Shown in pieces: positions 34,301 to 46,987 of a stretch of 64,000 bases of DNA. The DNA is from Bradysia coprophila. Taxonomy: Eukaryota > Arthropoda > Insecta > Diptera > Sciaridae. The stretch is from contig NC_050738.1 in the NCBI RefSeq assembly GCF_014529535.1, forward strand, positions 9,643,410-9,707,409, read 5' to 3'. Made by a program: the position numbers and the translations under genes. The notes under the pieces were generated by a model that saw nothing but the letters and a program-made list of their open reading frames with translations, had not been told where the DNA came from and searched no databases. The first letter of the stretch is position 1, and the number at the start of each line of letters is the position of its first letter.

Positions 34301-37300
34301 CTGGTTGAATTTATGTTTTTTAACAACTTCCTTATGTTTAACTTCATTTGATTTGAATAAAATACAACATACAGTGGACGTCAGTAAAATTTTGGCATGA
34401 ATTTGCCTCAGCTGTTTTTCAGCTGGAACAATTATACAAACAAATGTGCTTGTACTTATTTATATGGCCTGTATTTACACTCGCGCACGAGTTAGTGGTA
34501 AAATAGTACAAATCGTAATAACAAATTTATTTGTATTTGTGGATCCAGCAGCTGCAAAACAGCTGAAGCAAATGCATGTCTAAATTTCTCTGTAATTCAC
34601 TGTAATTTATCAATACGAAATAATTTGAAAATTGTAAATAAAATTGTAAAGTTATGCATATGACCAATTCCACAAAGTTTGGAAGAAAAAAAACTCTAAA
34701 ACTCTGCAATACTGGCCGTTTCTTAACATTTGTTTTGAGGATAACCTGTAGTGTAAAAACTGAGAACTGACGCTTTAACTTCAATTTCTGATGTTTGCCA
34801 TTAAGTAACCCGATGTGTAACCTGTCAAAGACGGCAAGCATATAACCAGTTTTACTGTCTGATCTATTACTTCATTTGATCAAAGATTTTGAGAGATTGA
34901 TTTCAGAAATCTTTTACTTCATTTGTTTTCAACATGCGTTTTGCTATAGGTATGAGAACTCATTAGTCAGAGCTTGTCGTTTATTATTGCTGTCGTTGTC
35001 GATAACAGATGACATCCACCTGTAACCTGCTTTGGCGGCAAGGAAACAATAGATTTCGGTGTAAATAAAAAACCAGACATGATTGATCCTTTTTTTTCAC
35101 AGGTTAACTTCTTCAATGAAGGCGTTTCATTTTTATAACTCTTTCACTTATTGCATTAATTTATCAGATTCTCTTCTTTAAATCGTGGAATTGGCCATAT
35201 ACATCAAGCGTCCTTAATGTAATACAATTGTCCCTATGCTGCATTAAAGACCCTTCCACATGATATTTAATGGTATACCTTTTGGACAATAAACTGCCAT
35301 TTGAGCACATCTTAATATTTCCAATGGTCCACGATCCGATATTAATGTTAATACTAGAATTTATGCCAGTTTAAAGCACACATGTTTAAGGTTGATCAAG
35401 TAACGGTTTATCAAAACTGTGCTGTAAATGGCTGCTTACAGTCCTAAGTATATTATATAATGTAACATACTAACACATTCACACATATTCTACACACATG
35501 CACAGTGTGCATTGCACATATATAACTCATGAAACATTCAACGTTCTGCTAAAATAAACATCACCGTCACAGATCACGTATATATTATCTTTAATTATAT
35601 TAATTCACGATCACAATCCAACTATTTTCACACCTTATTGCTGCATTAACGAAACAATTTTTTTTCTCACTCTCCCTTCTAACCTTCTACGATACAGCAT
35701 TTTGAAGAGACGGTATCAAACAGAATATTTACGAATTGTTTTTGAAAATCTTTACTCTTTTCTATTTTATTATGATTGTCATTAGCGAATACCCCTCACA
35801 AATTAAGATAATTTATTTAGACGTTGAAATTACCCATTCTCATGTACAGTTTTACACTATTTCTATAGACAATGTACTTTAACATCACAACCTAAGTTTT
35901 TCTTTATTTGCATGTAAGGCTCGGAATAGGTTAGGTCGACCCGAAACTTGAAGCTGGTATTACCTGAATCTGATTAGAACTGGCAATTTTTACCTGACCT
36001 GAATTCACCTGATATCTGAAAATCAAAAAAAAAAGAAATCAGTTAAATCAGGTCAGATTTCAGGTATGTCTGGGATTTTTTCAGGTATACCTGAAATCTG
36101 ACCTGGCTTATATGAATTTTAACGATTTTCTGATAATTTCAGGTCAGGTTCATATGTTTTCAGTTCAACCTGAAAATCAGGTTCATATCAAGGAATATCT
36201 GACCTAGTCCTAGTCTTAAATCAATTGCATGACCAACAACCCTTCCACGGGCGGCAATCGGCAATATCATCTGTTATTGATTAAATAAACTAATGAAGTG
36301 AACGATTTTGCATCTATTTGTTGAAAATGATTGCTGGCTGTGAAAGGATAAATCTCGAAGCTAAAGCGGTTTTCGATTTAATGGAACCCAACAACCGAAA
36401 CCAAATTTGAAGTAAACATACGACGACTATCTTTATCAATAATGTCAATCAGGGATTTGCAAGAATAAAATGAACTTGACATTAAACTCTTGGCTAACAA
36501 TTTCCTAAATATAGGCTTTTACTTCAGTTCCAGGTACATAAATTGCTTGCGTTTAACGAAACATTATTTAAATATAAAATTGTGTAACTTAACACATCTC
36601 TATTGATCCTCACCATTACCTGCAGTGACCGAACAAGAATTTAAGAAATCTAAAAAAATACGTCCCTGAGGGGAAGGACCTTCGGAGGCTTGGTATATTT
36701 TCAGGGAACTGATTCCCATCTAACATATTATGCCGCACTATCACTGAACTTTTCATACCAAATCTGTAAATTGTTAGCTAGTCTTGAGGACTGCGTACGA
36801 AGCAAGTTGAGATCGGTTTTATGGAACCATAAGTTAATAATGTACAAAATCACAGAAGATATTAAAGTAATATTTCATTAAAGAAGACATATAAATGGCA
36901 GAAATTTTGAACCTTATCTGTTCGCTTTAAAGAATTGGATTTTTTGTGTTGCTCGTTAATACGTCATTACGCATAGTAAACCAATACTGTCAAGTTTAAT
37001 CAGCATCGTATTTAAAGTTCGGGGCAGAGGAAAGAGTCTGATTGGTTTTTAGCTTTACGGCTATGTATGTAGAAATGACTAGATCGTTTGCGGCACGTTT
37101 CATCGATCAGCTTGCTTCTAGAATCCTTTTTTTCACTCGTTTCATATTTTCTGCAAAATGGTAGATAGTCTCGACAGACATGTTCCGCATTAAAGAGATA
37201 AAACAAGTAGATCTCCAATGCGATTGTTCCAGTCTAGACTTTCTATTAGATTGACTTTATCTGGAATGCCGATATTCATTAGATTTGCAGTTTTCAGAAA

Positions 37301-40300
37301 AACTTCAGCGATGCAAATAATTGTGATATTCAAATTTTCAGACTGTAACTCAACGATTGGATTTGTGCTTGGAGAAAGACAGTATCTTTTATAAACTTGG
37401 ATCTTATGGGCTCATCTCATTCTCGGATTATATTTTCCTGTTGACAGTGTTATCAAGTAAGTTCTAGTAAAATGATTGACTGTTATGTAAATGTTGTTTA
37501 CTAGAGAGAATGAATGAAGTTTGTTAAGTGAAAAAGTAGAAAATGTACTTTGTTGAAGTTCGAAAAAACTGGGCTTTGAAATTCAGGAACTTTCGAAGCT
37601 TCCTAACGATACTTCCGAATGCTGATAACTTTGTTTTCTAAATTTTTTTATTTAATTTAATAACTTTTGTTGGAATGAGCTTGGGTAAAAGTTCTGGATC
37701 TGTTTGTGCTCAGTTGCTATAATAGTACATTAGTACAATGTACAACGTGTTGCACAAACTCGATTTTTGTAGCATTAGTCCTAAGTTTTCCATTCGAGCG
37801 TTATATTCGAGTTATATTCATAATTTGTACATTTGAAGCCACTGTAGATATCAAACAAAATTTTCGTTTAACTTTACGGTTATTTTCCTTTATTATTCAG
37901 TCAAGTTATAATGAATGGTATAAACGAGATTAATAGATAAGGTACAATGTTGACAACACCACATATTATTATTATGATTATAATTAAAATACATTTTATT
38001 TATTTATATTACTTTAATAACACAATTAAGATTTGTTTGAGCTCGCGCAGAAGCTATTTCTTGATTAAAATGTTAACAATTTCTTTTTACAATTAACATT
38101 TAACAAATAAAAGGCTCCAAATAGTTCGAATAATAGCTATGATGCGCAATAAAAATTTATCAAATTTGAGTCTAAGTAAAATGCCCGCAAAGAATATTAA
38201 CTTGTTGTACCATTAAAAGTAGTTTCATAAGGGGGTGCCAAAGCGTCGAATCTAATTTTGTCCGAAATTTTCAACACTACGATTTTTTGTGCCCAAGATA
38301 AAACTATCTATTTCGATTTTAGACGTAAATCATGAAGTAGCAGTAGTTATTTGTGACACAAGGTACGGAAGTAATAGAAAAATTCAGCCTTCTGCGAACG
38401 TTTTTTCTGATTAGTTGCAAAAGTATGGAAAGTCTAACGGAACTCATAATATTCATAAAAGCCAGATAATGTTAGACTGCTCTCATCATTCCAAGTAACT
38501 GGACAAAATAATGGTCTCTCATGTACATATTTTCCAATGCTCTTAAGAGAAATGGATTCAGCGATATAGTTATATTCAGCTGGTGCTAATTCTGCACATC
38601 CAAATCATTTAATAATTTATTGTACTGTATTTTCGCTGATATCTTTTTACAGAAATCCTTCTTAAGAGCAATAGACCCTTTGCCAATTTGTAGCCTACAT
38701 TTAGGCATAAAAAAAATCGTTTTTGATGATTTCTCTCAACCAAAATCTTTTTTCGAAAAAACACACAAAAATGTGTTACAGACAGCTGTCATCTGTTATC
38801 GACAGCTACAGCAACAAAAAACGACAATCTCTGAGTAGTGAGGTCTTATGTAGCAAAAGTGGGATAAGTTATCACCCATAAACCAATTTTTCCTAAAAAA
38901 GATTTTGGTTGAGAGAAATCATAAAGAAACGAATATTTTCCGCCTAAATGTAGGCAAAGAGTATATTTATCTTTAAAAAATGTAAGACAACAACAACCAC
39001 CAATGTTTTAGTTTTTGTTTTTTTTGTACAAAAGTCAGATTTGTTTAAGAACTCAGAAAACTCAGCAGTTATGCAAATTAGTTAAACTATAGACTATTCT
39101 CAGAACTGGTGAAACTGTCATGAACAAGTCTATTAAAAGCTAACACATTTGTGGCGGTTATTGTAGTCATACATTTCTCAAAAACGATTTTTGTAAAAAA
39201 GATATCAGCGATACAATACAATACGACACGTTCAAATGTAAACTTTAATTTCAAGTATCCTGAGTACTCATGCCTCTCAAGATGCTGGAGTTAGGTGGGC
39301 CGATTCTCTTGATTCTTCCGAAAAACACTCACACATCAACACTGATTTCAAAAGGACAATACTTAGTTAAATATTTGTAAAACTGTCGATCGCTCTATAC
39401 AAAATCTTTTACTTCATCCGGTTTAACATACGTAAAAAATCACTCTAACGGAGTTTATCGATTGTTTTTCTCGTTAATATCGATAATAGCCAATAAATTC
39501 AGAGATATGAGAAATGACTGTGGTCAACTCCGGGGTTATTCAATATTTGTTCTTGTAACCATTATCCAGTTCAGGTGTGCGGTTCGTTGGTTCCATCGCG
39601 AGAGTAGTTCTAATTGAAATTGAAGCAAGAAGAAAAACTTCCACCAATTCATGTTTATCAAATGTTAACTTTCCCATCGTTAGTCTAATGACTTTAATGT
39701 TTGAAATAAAGATAAAAATGAAGAAGATTGTCCATCAAATTTGAATTCAAGATTATTTTTCTTGCTACGTTTGTTTATAAATATTTTTCTTTTCTTTTTT
39801 TGCTGTTAACAACTAGATCACATTGTTTTATACAAATTTTCCATCTAAATTACAAAATAGGGTTCATGGTGATTTTTACAATTTATAATTTATTTTTTGT
39901 GCAACGTTTAGAAAAAATTCTACTCATTTTCTTTCATTTTTTTTTTGGTTTTTTGTTTCGAAATTTATGAAAAATATATGTTTTTAGTATGCAAAGTGTA
40001 AATATTCATATTACTAAATTGTGTGCTCTAACTAAAAGTCATATATTCACTTCTTACATCCTATTAGAAACAGATCCGCGACAGCTGTCTAAGCCAGATA
40101 TAGACTCTACTACAGGGTTTCTTTTTGGGAATTTTAATTCCGAAAATTCCGAAAAATCGAAATTTTTCCAAAACTTTTTCAGAATTGTTCAGAAATAAAA
40201 TATCTAAAAAATTCGACCTGCTCTACTAATGCACTAAACATTTGATTGAACGATTTTCACGTATTTAGTACTATTATATCCAAATAGTTCAAAATCTGGT

Positions 40301-43300
40301 CCATACACGTCCAGCAACTGATTCAGCGTATCGATGTCAATTTGCGAAAAATATCTGAAATTTGTCAATGTATTTTGACTCAAACAACTCAATCCTCCTT
40401 CATCCCCAGCAAAACATACCTTTCAATGTAATTTTTCGTTTCGCCGCTCGATTGATTCGTTATTGATTTGATTTTCTTGTGCGGTAATTTGTTCAGCAGT
40501 AACGTTTCCAATCCAGCTTGACGAATGATGTACTCGGAATCTCTTTGAAACGTTTCCATTTTGGCAATCAGAGTATAGTTAATACTACATGGAGTGCAAA
40601 ACGTATAGATTGGGCTCCAATGTTCGTCGAATCGTTGACCCGATTTGTAGTTTTGCAGCAAAAACATCAAAAACTCTTTGAATGTTGGTCCGTATGAGAT
40701 CTGTATGAGATATGGGCGGGTATAGTTAATATAGACAACGATTAAAATGTGGAGAGAAAACAGCATTGGCAAATCGGGAAATGAAAATATTGACTTTTTG
40801 CGGTAGAAGCGGTAAAAGCAGTCAAAATTCACTTAGAATCCATCCGTAAATCCCGGCCGGTGATTTTTTGATCGCCTCCATTCTTTATACAAAACTTAAA
40901 TTTTATTTTAGTCACTTCACTTCACAGTGCAGGACTGATGGATGAACCAGGGCCTACTTTTTGGAAACTAATTTCTTGAATTTCTTGAAATTTCTCGAAT
41001 TTTCTCGAATTTCTTAAAATTTTTCGAATTCGAGAAATTCGAGAAACTTCAAGAAACTCGAGAAATTAGTTTCTTGAAATTTCTTGAATTTCTCGAAGTT
41101 TCACGAATTTCTTGAATTTTCTGGAATTTCTTGAAATTTCTCGAATTCGAGAAATTCAAGAAACTTTGAGAAATTCAAGAAATATTTCTCGAAATTTCTT
41201 GAATTTCTCGAAATTTCTTGAATTTCTCAAAGTTTCTTGAATTTCTCGATTTTCTCTAAAAGTTTCTAAAAAGTAGGCCCTGGGATGAACTGTATGCGTA
41301 ATTTAAAGATCTGGTCGAAATGAAATACGATTTGCCAATAATGTTTCCCCCTATCATAGACACAATCTTCCCTCAGTAAACTAACCTTTTTCGGTATTTT
41401 TCGAAATTTTTTCACAATTTGTTCTCCCAATATTTTATAGTATTTGTTTCGGTAACCTTCTAACTTATCACGATAGGCCGACAATAAACGCTCAAAAGGA
41501 TCTCGAACAATTAGAAAAGATAGTGAATTTGTTAAGGCTTCTTCCAATTCAGGTGGGCTAGGTCGTGGAAATTTTTTTCTTGCTAGTTCTAGTGGTGCTG
41601 ACTTGGTACGTTGTAGATATGCAATATTGTACCCAGCTAAAATTCGTAATCATTTTCGTTCAAGACAACTCATAATTCAATTCGTAAATTTGATATTTCC
41701 GCACACGATCACACCTACCTAGTATGTTAAAATAATAAATCCATGTACTGCTACCGGCTTTGAACACATTACACCACGCCAAATTATGTCCGGATGAAAT
41801 AAAAAACTCCCAGGCGTTCGGTGTCCGGCCAAAATTAAACTTGGCACACACCTCCCACAATCTTGCCTGTCTTTCTGCAAAATCATGCTCGGCTGCCGCA
41901 TTTATTTCGTCCGAATATTCGTAAATTGGATTTACAGTTGTTAGGATTGGCACAGGGGGAACGGTTACATGATTTTTCGTACTGTTGCTGATTGCTATTC
42001 GATGGTATCTGTGTGATTGGTGTAGACTATTCGACGTTTTTCGATGATTTTTACTCGGTATTTCTTTGGATGCCTGTTTGAGTTTTCAAATTTCAGTTTA
42101 CGTTTTGTTAGAATTAAGGGAATGGGTAATGGGTACCTCTTCAACGTAATTCGATTTTTTATTGGTTACTTCTAATGCTGCAATCGATTCTCTCAATAAA
42201 ATGATGAAGTACACACCGAATATCACAACGATTACTATCCATTTTAGACCGATTTGTAGTTTTCGATTCGCACATAGTGTCCATGAAATCATTTTCGATA
42301 ATTTTATACGGTTTGTTGTTCATAGCTTCTTGTACTTTCATTTTTTGCTGAAAATTTGGTTAAAAAAATCTTTAAATTATTTCGGCTTACTACAGAAGGA
42401 TTACGCTGTCAATGATTAGTATAAAGTTCGCACAATAGTATGACGAGTTTTCCTTCTATGTCCACTCGTTTCTTCTTCTTGGTATCAGTGTTCATTATTC
42501 GGTATTTAAATTCATAAAAAATCCTAAAATTCCTAAGAATTACTGACAATTTTAAGCAAATCTTAAAATTCCTAAATATTCCAGAAAAAATCCCGAATAG
42601 TAAGCCACGCATGGTATCTATAATTTGGATATTTTAGGGCATTTTAGAATAACTGATGAAATCCCTGATGAAATCAATAAATTACTGTGAAAGTAAATGT
42701 CCTCAAACTGTCCATGTGCATTGTTGACTTAAATATAATCTGTCACAGACGGCACGCTTATTAACAGTTTTACTATCTGATCTATTACTTCATTTGATCG
42801 AAGATTTCAGAAAATTTTTACTTCATTTGTTTTGAACATGCTTTTTGCTATATAAGACCTCATTAGTCAGAGCTTGTCGTTTATTATTGCTATCGTTGTC
42901 GATAACAGATGACAGCAGTCTGCAACACGAAATTTAATTCAAATCCAGGGTCTTTTATTGATAAGTTGAATTACCGAATTTACCTGATTAACAGATGAAA
43001 TTACCGAAATTGGCTAATTTACTGACAAAATTACCGAACTTACTTTTCGGTAACTTTCCAGTAAATTAGGTAATTTCATCTGTATATTCGGTAATTAAAA
43101 TTACCAATAATATGACCTGCATACTTCGTTAATTTGAAATAACAGAGCCAACTTTCCGGCTATTTACTCTATCTTTAGTCTTGCTGATGGTCACAATGTT
43201 GTTGGAAAGGACGGAAATTACTAACCTGACCGAAGAATTTATCCAGTCAATTCAAGAATTCTAATTTTTCCACAAAATTTAGGAAAATTTTTCGTCGACT

Positions 43301-46045
43301 TACGATTTGAAGACCAGGCTCTACTTCACATCTTAGCTGATATTTTAAAGGAAAAAAATCAGCCCCAAACGAAATTCTTATAGTTTCTTACTTCCGAATA
43401 TTATTTTAGTTTTCTGTTCAACTTTTCACTCAGAAAGCTCACTCGTTAATACACTGACGTGGAGTGGGTTGGCTCTGAGCTAAATTCACTTGCAAATATT
43501 TACATTCAATGTGGATGACAACCAAGACAACTAATTATTCCGATATAAATATTGACTATCTCATTACCGTAATGGCATAGCACTAATATGGAATCTGCTG
43601 TGGAAATTTTTTTTTTCTCGCAATTACAAATTTTTATCCATCCACACAAAACTGTCGTCATTTATCAATTTTTCCGATTTCCCATGACATCGCTGATTGA
43701 CACCCACATATACACAATAAATTTGGTACTTAATAATGATACGAAAGGCGTCCATTTTCATTTTGTATAATTTGGCAATTTCGGAGATAATTCAATTTTA
43801 CCATTTGCTAAACTCGTTATTTAATTACAAAATTACAGGCGTTGACGGTAAGTGTCTGTTTCAGCTGCCACATCATGTTCACAATAATTTCCCAATTTTC
43901 TGTGATAAAACATCTCTGTGTATACATACCGTACACCTTGTTGAATGTGAATGGTAAAATACCACTTTTCGTTCGCGAAACGAACTGCTGATTTTGGTTT
44001 ATGTTTTAACTTTAGAACAACAATAAACAGAGTGTCATTACCCTTATTCAGTGTTTCTGTACACATTGCACCGTACATCCCCAAAAAAACGAATATATTC
44101 GTCTCATCGTTCACGGTGTTATTTCACTAAAATGTCACCACTAAATCAAATACAACTATAATTAAACTTGGATCTTTTTCTCCTCGTCGTCGCGCCATCT
44201 CATCTTTAAAGACCACTTGAATGTTATGATTAAATGTAAAAATTATTTGTGGCGAGAAAGAAAAAATTCGTCAAAAAAAGAAAAACCTAGTGACTAATTG
44301 AAGTGGTTGATGGAACGTTCAATTTCTAAATGGCATGTAGTATATAATGGTGTATGTTTGGAGAGAATATTGATCAGGACATGCGCCTGGTGGCTACTGT
44401 TGTATACTGATTAGGAACGAAGAGAATATACTTACATAGATGAAAACGTGATTAGCATGTGGTGTATGGGGCATGTTTTCGTTTTGTTGTTTAAAATCGG
44501 GCAAAATAGAGGGTATAGAGAAGAAAACATTGCTCGTTAAAAAATGCATTACGTGGTTTAAGAGGTATAATGGTAGGTTGTTGCTTCTCTAGTTGTATCA
44601 AATGGGACTGTAAAAAATATGGATATATGTATGGGGCGGCCTGTATACCTATGAACTGTACCATTTTATAATGTCACCGCAGAACAGTTTTTCATCAAGA
44701 GACGGAAGGAAGAAGAGTAATGATGTAATTTCGCTGTACGTATGAGTGGGTTAGTGTTTTTAATTGATTCGCAAAAGAAAATTCAATTGATGCTCGTGTT
44801 CCGCATACACGTTACTTGTGAGGGAACGCAATTTATGTTTCATTTTAGCAATGATATGCCATGGTGCTCAGCAATGAAATGTACTTTTAGCAAGAACGAC
44901 TTATAGAACGGAAATTTAAAACGTAAATTACCAGCGTTTCAGATACGTACGTAGATTGTAGACGTTTACTAGCTAAGACTCATTTATTTTACTTAAATCA
45001 AAGCTTTCAATGCAATGATAAGTACCCAAACCAAATTTTAAATACTTTAAAGAAAACGAACGTATGTTCCGGAATGAATGGGAGAATGTGAAAGTACAAT
45101 AAGCTCTGGTCGTCTTAGATGCTTTTCTATAAAAAATATTAATTTTTACAGCTTCTCGTCGTCATTTCGAGATTGCCTTCCGAATGTTTGATTTAAACGG
45201 AGACGGTGATGTAGACTCTGAGGAATTTGAAAAAGTAGCAACACTTGTCCGCCATCAGACAAGCATCGGAAGTCGTCATCGTGATCATGCGAATACCGGA
45301 AACACTTTCAAGGTTACTGCTCAATAGAAATTTATTTCCGTCTTGTTTTTAACTGGAAACTATCGCTGTTAGGGTGTGAACTCTGCATTAACAACATACT
45401 TCTTCGGCAAACGTTTCGATGAGAAGTTAACAATAGAAAAATTTCTCGAATTTCAACATCAACTACAACGAGAAATCTTAACGCTTGAGTTCAAACGCAA
45501 AAATCCGAACGAAGAAGGCAACATAACTGAGGCTGATTTTTGCGAATTGATGCTTGCGTATGCTGGCTATCCGGAAAAGAAGAAGGCAAAGAAATTGAAA
45601 CGAGTGAAGAAACATTTTAAGGAAACTGGTACGGGAATCTCAAACAAAGAATATTTGGACTTTTTCCATTTCTTGAATAACATCAACGATGTCGACACCG
45701 CACTTACATTCTACCATATTGCTGGCGCCTCGATCGATCAAGCTACGCTGAAACATGTCGCCAAAACTGTTGCACATGTTGATCTATCCGATCATGTAAT
45801 TGACGTGGTTTTTACGATTTTCGATGAAAACAGTGAGTATAACTGCATGCCTTCCGGTTTACGAAAGTTCAATCATTTGTAATTTTATAGTGGACGGACA
45901 GCTTAGTAATCGTGAATTTGTAGCAGTCATGAAAAATCGTTTGCTACGTGGATTGGAAAAGCCTAAAGATACGGGATTCGTTAAGTTGTGTCATTCGATT
46001 TTGAAATGTGCCAAGGACACAAAGCCAGTTCTTCTTGACTTGTAA
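31345..46045 (+). CDS. MICU1: MICU1, EF-hand gatekeeper of the mitochondrial calcium uniporter
   Basis: Exons: 31345-31583, 32152-32344, then 32522-32681 or 32893-33055, 34222-34259, 37342-37456, 45152-45312, 45373-45832, 45891-46045. The product is 506 residues (507 with the second alternative exon); human MICU1 is 476. Order: basic presequence with few acids (1-30), a hydrophobic segment near 58-80, a lysine-rich patch before GFRDRK (about 128-144), the alternative segment, [16 protein letters not shown]-hand 1 (D262-E273, [12 protein letters not shown]), [28 protein letters not shown]-hand 2 (D453-E464, [12 protein letters not shown]) and [13 protein letters not shown]. Both EF loops keep their calcium ligands. 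Family knowledge: it sits in the intermembrane space and blocks MCU at low calcium. The 38-base exon at 34222 is a microexon. A sulfotransferase gene lies antisense in the 37457-45151 intron. The second-exon donor after 33055 (gttggt) and the one after 45312 (gttact) are weak. Confidence 0.95.
32522..32681 (+). CDS. MICU1: MICU1 alternative exon 3a
   Basis: It encodes [18 protein letters not shown]... up to [10 protein letters not shown]. It enters in phase 0 and leaves in phase 1 (160 bases). It is about 60% identical by eye to the next exon. Confidence 0.9.
32893..33055 (+). CDS. MICU1: MICU1 alternative exon 3b
   Basis: It encodes [18 protein letters not shown]... up to [10 protein letters not shown], one codon longer than 3a, with the same entry and exit phases (163 bases). 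The acceptor is gctatag; the likely donor is the weak gttggt. Confidence 0.88.
34376..34600. mobile_element. Foldback MITE (family C) in MICU1 intron
   Basis: CCTCAGCTGTTTTTCAGCTG on the left and GCAGCTGCAAAACAGCTGAA on the right are inverted counterparts, with GTGGACGTCAGTAAAATT as the left edge. The centre reads TACACTCGCGCACGAGTTAG, like TACACGCACGTGCGTGGTAG in the copy near 47945. Confidence 0.65.
34818..35030 (+). mobile_element. MITE family A copy in MICU1 intron
   Basis: It starts TAACCTGTCAAAGACGGC, contains CTGATCTATTACTTCATTTG and GAGCTTGTCGTTTATTATTG, and ends GATAACAGATGACA then CCTGTAACCTG. Confidence 0.7.
35925..36210. repeat. TCAGGT/ACCTGA-rich block
   Basis: Dense ACCTGAAATCTGACCTG-type sequence on both strands, in the MICU1 intron between exons 4 and 5. 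It is similar to the blocks at 14330 and 28690. Confidence 0.6.
38693..38954. mobile_element. Foldback MITE in MICU1 intron
   Basis: CCTACATTTAGGC (38693) and GCCTAAATGTAGG (to 38954) face each other, as do TTTCTCTCAACCAAAATC and GATTTTGGTTGAGAGAAA. The loop contains a family A fragment (GCTGTCATCTGTTATCGACA). Confidence 0.7.
40234..42292 (-). CDS. Golgi carbohydrate sulfotransferase (HNK-1/CHST family), nested in MICU1
   Basis: Exons 42292-42137, 42073-41719, 41636-41386, 40700-40420 and 40354-40234; 387 residues. A short cytosolic N-terminus precedes one membrane segment (about 14-34), the type II topology of Golgi enzymes. The PAPS-binding sites are clear: the 5'-phosphosulfate loop KAGSST at 157-162 and the 3'-phosphate motif [15 protein letters not shown] at 214-228. 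Later come [11 protein letters not shown] and [13 protein letters not shown], as in the CHST10-14 group (Sulfotransfer_2). Family knowledge: these enzymes move sulfate from PAPS to sugars of glycoproteins or chondroitin/dermatan chains; the acceptor here cannot be told. The whole gene is antisense within one MICU1 intron (37457-45151). Its fourth intron (40701-41385) carries a hAT-derived MITE. All junctions keep frame. Confidence 0.92.
40948..41282. mobile_element. Non-autonomous hAT element, 335 bp
   Basis: It starts CAGGGCCTACTTTTTGGAAA and ends TTTCTAAAAAGTAGGCCCTG, flanked by GGATGAAC at 40940-40947 and 41283-41290. These ends match the 3.1-kb hAT element at 10227 at nearly every base. 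The interior consists almost wholly of alternating TTTCTTGAA and TTTCTCGAA units in both orientations. It sits in an intron of the nested sulfotransferase gene. Confidence 0.92.
42736..42927 (+). mobile_element. MITE family A copy in MICU1 intron
   Basis: AATCTGTCACAGACGGCACG at the left, GAGCTTGTCGTTTATTATTG and GTCGATAACAGATGACAGCA at the right. It lies upstream of the nested sulfotransferase gene. Confidence 0.7.
42968..43110. repeat. Inverted repeat rich in TTACCGAA
   Basis: AACAGATGAAATTACC and GGTAATTTCATCTGT face each other, and six or more TTACCGAA or TTCGGTAA motifs occur in 140 bases. Confidence 0.65.
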
Positions 46046-46987
46046 ATGACTAAAACATAGATTTGCAATGGTAAGAAGCAGCCATACCAAATTACCACTT
46101 TTACGAGGTCATGTCGTCTGAATATCGTTTATGTTTATATCAAATAAGGTACCAGTTCACGCTTAAATTTAACCATATACGAAGAAATAGAATCAAAAAA
46201 AACGTTCAGAACCTTACCTTTACACTGAAAACGCTCTAATTTTGTTTGTTAACATTATATTATATCTAACTATTTATTAAATCAAAAATTTCTTTGAATT
46301 CTTTCCCTTAAAGAGAGAAGGACATGAACCCAAACCAGTTGAAAAATATGAATTATCAAATCCCGATAGTAATTCGAGATTAAATGTGATAGTCCCTCCC
46401 TAATACAAGTCGTTTTGAGACCAGACCAAAAAGGGTATGTGCCCAAACGAGAACTCGACGTTGCAGTCTTGGCAGAGTGAACTAGTAGACCGCGACCCCG
46501 CAGTTTGACATATTCGGTGTGCGACTTTTACTTCAGAGCTCAGGCATTATTTCCATCCTCATATCCTTGGAAACGCTAATCATTCGTACCGGAACCTACG
46601 AGGTACAAACGTTTATGGCGTTGTCGCTTAGACTAACTGGTGTCTTTCAGTAAAAAATTAATCTTCATAATTTGCTAATTGCATTCGTCATTTGACCTGC
46701 CAGGAAATAATACCGTATCCTGGTAACTTGTTATCGGGAAAGTTTTTCGAACAAAATTTGGATGACGGGAAATGTCATTCGATAAGTCGTCAAGGAAATG
46801 CAATTTTCTCATGTCCTATTAAGGGGAGAAAATAAGGCTAAAAATAAAGCGCGCAGATAAATAACTTTCACAAGAAATTCTTAATTTTAATCCTTGAAAA
46901 AAGCGATCAACCGAAGAATTTTAAAGCGAACTTACGTGTCCTAGATTCTCCATGAGCTTACCTATTCGGACATACCTCGCACGACAG

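Noticed and set aside
43833-44114. 93-codon minus-strand frame in the MICU1 intron
   Set aside because: No motif, no splice partner and no link to the sulfotransferase gene.
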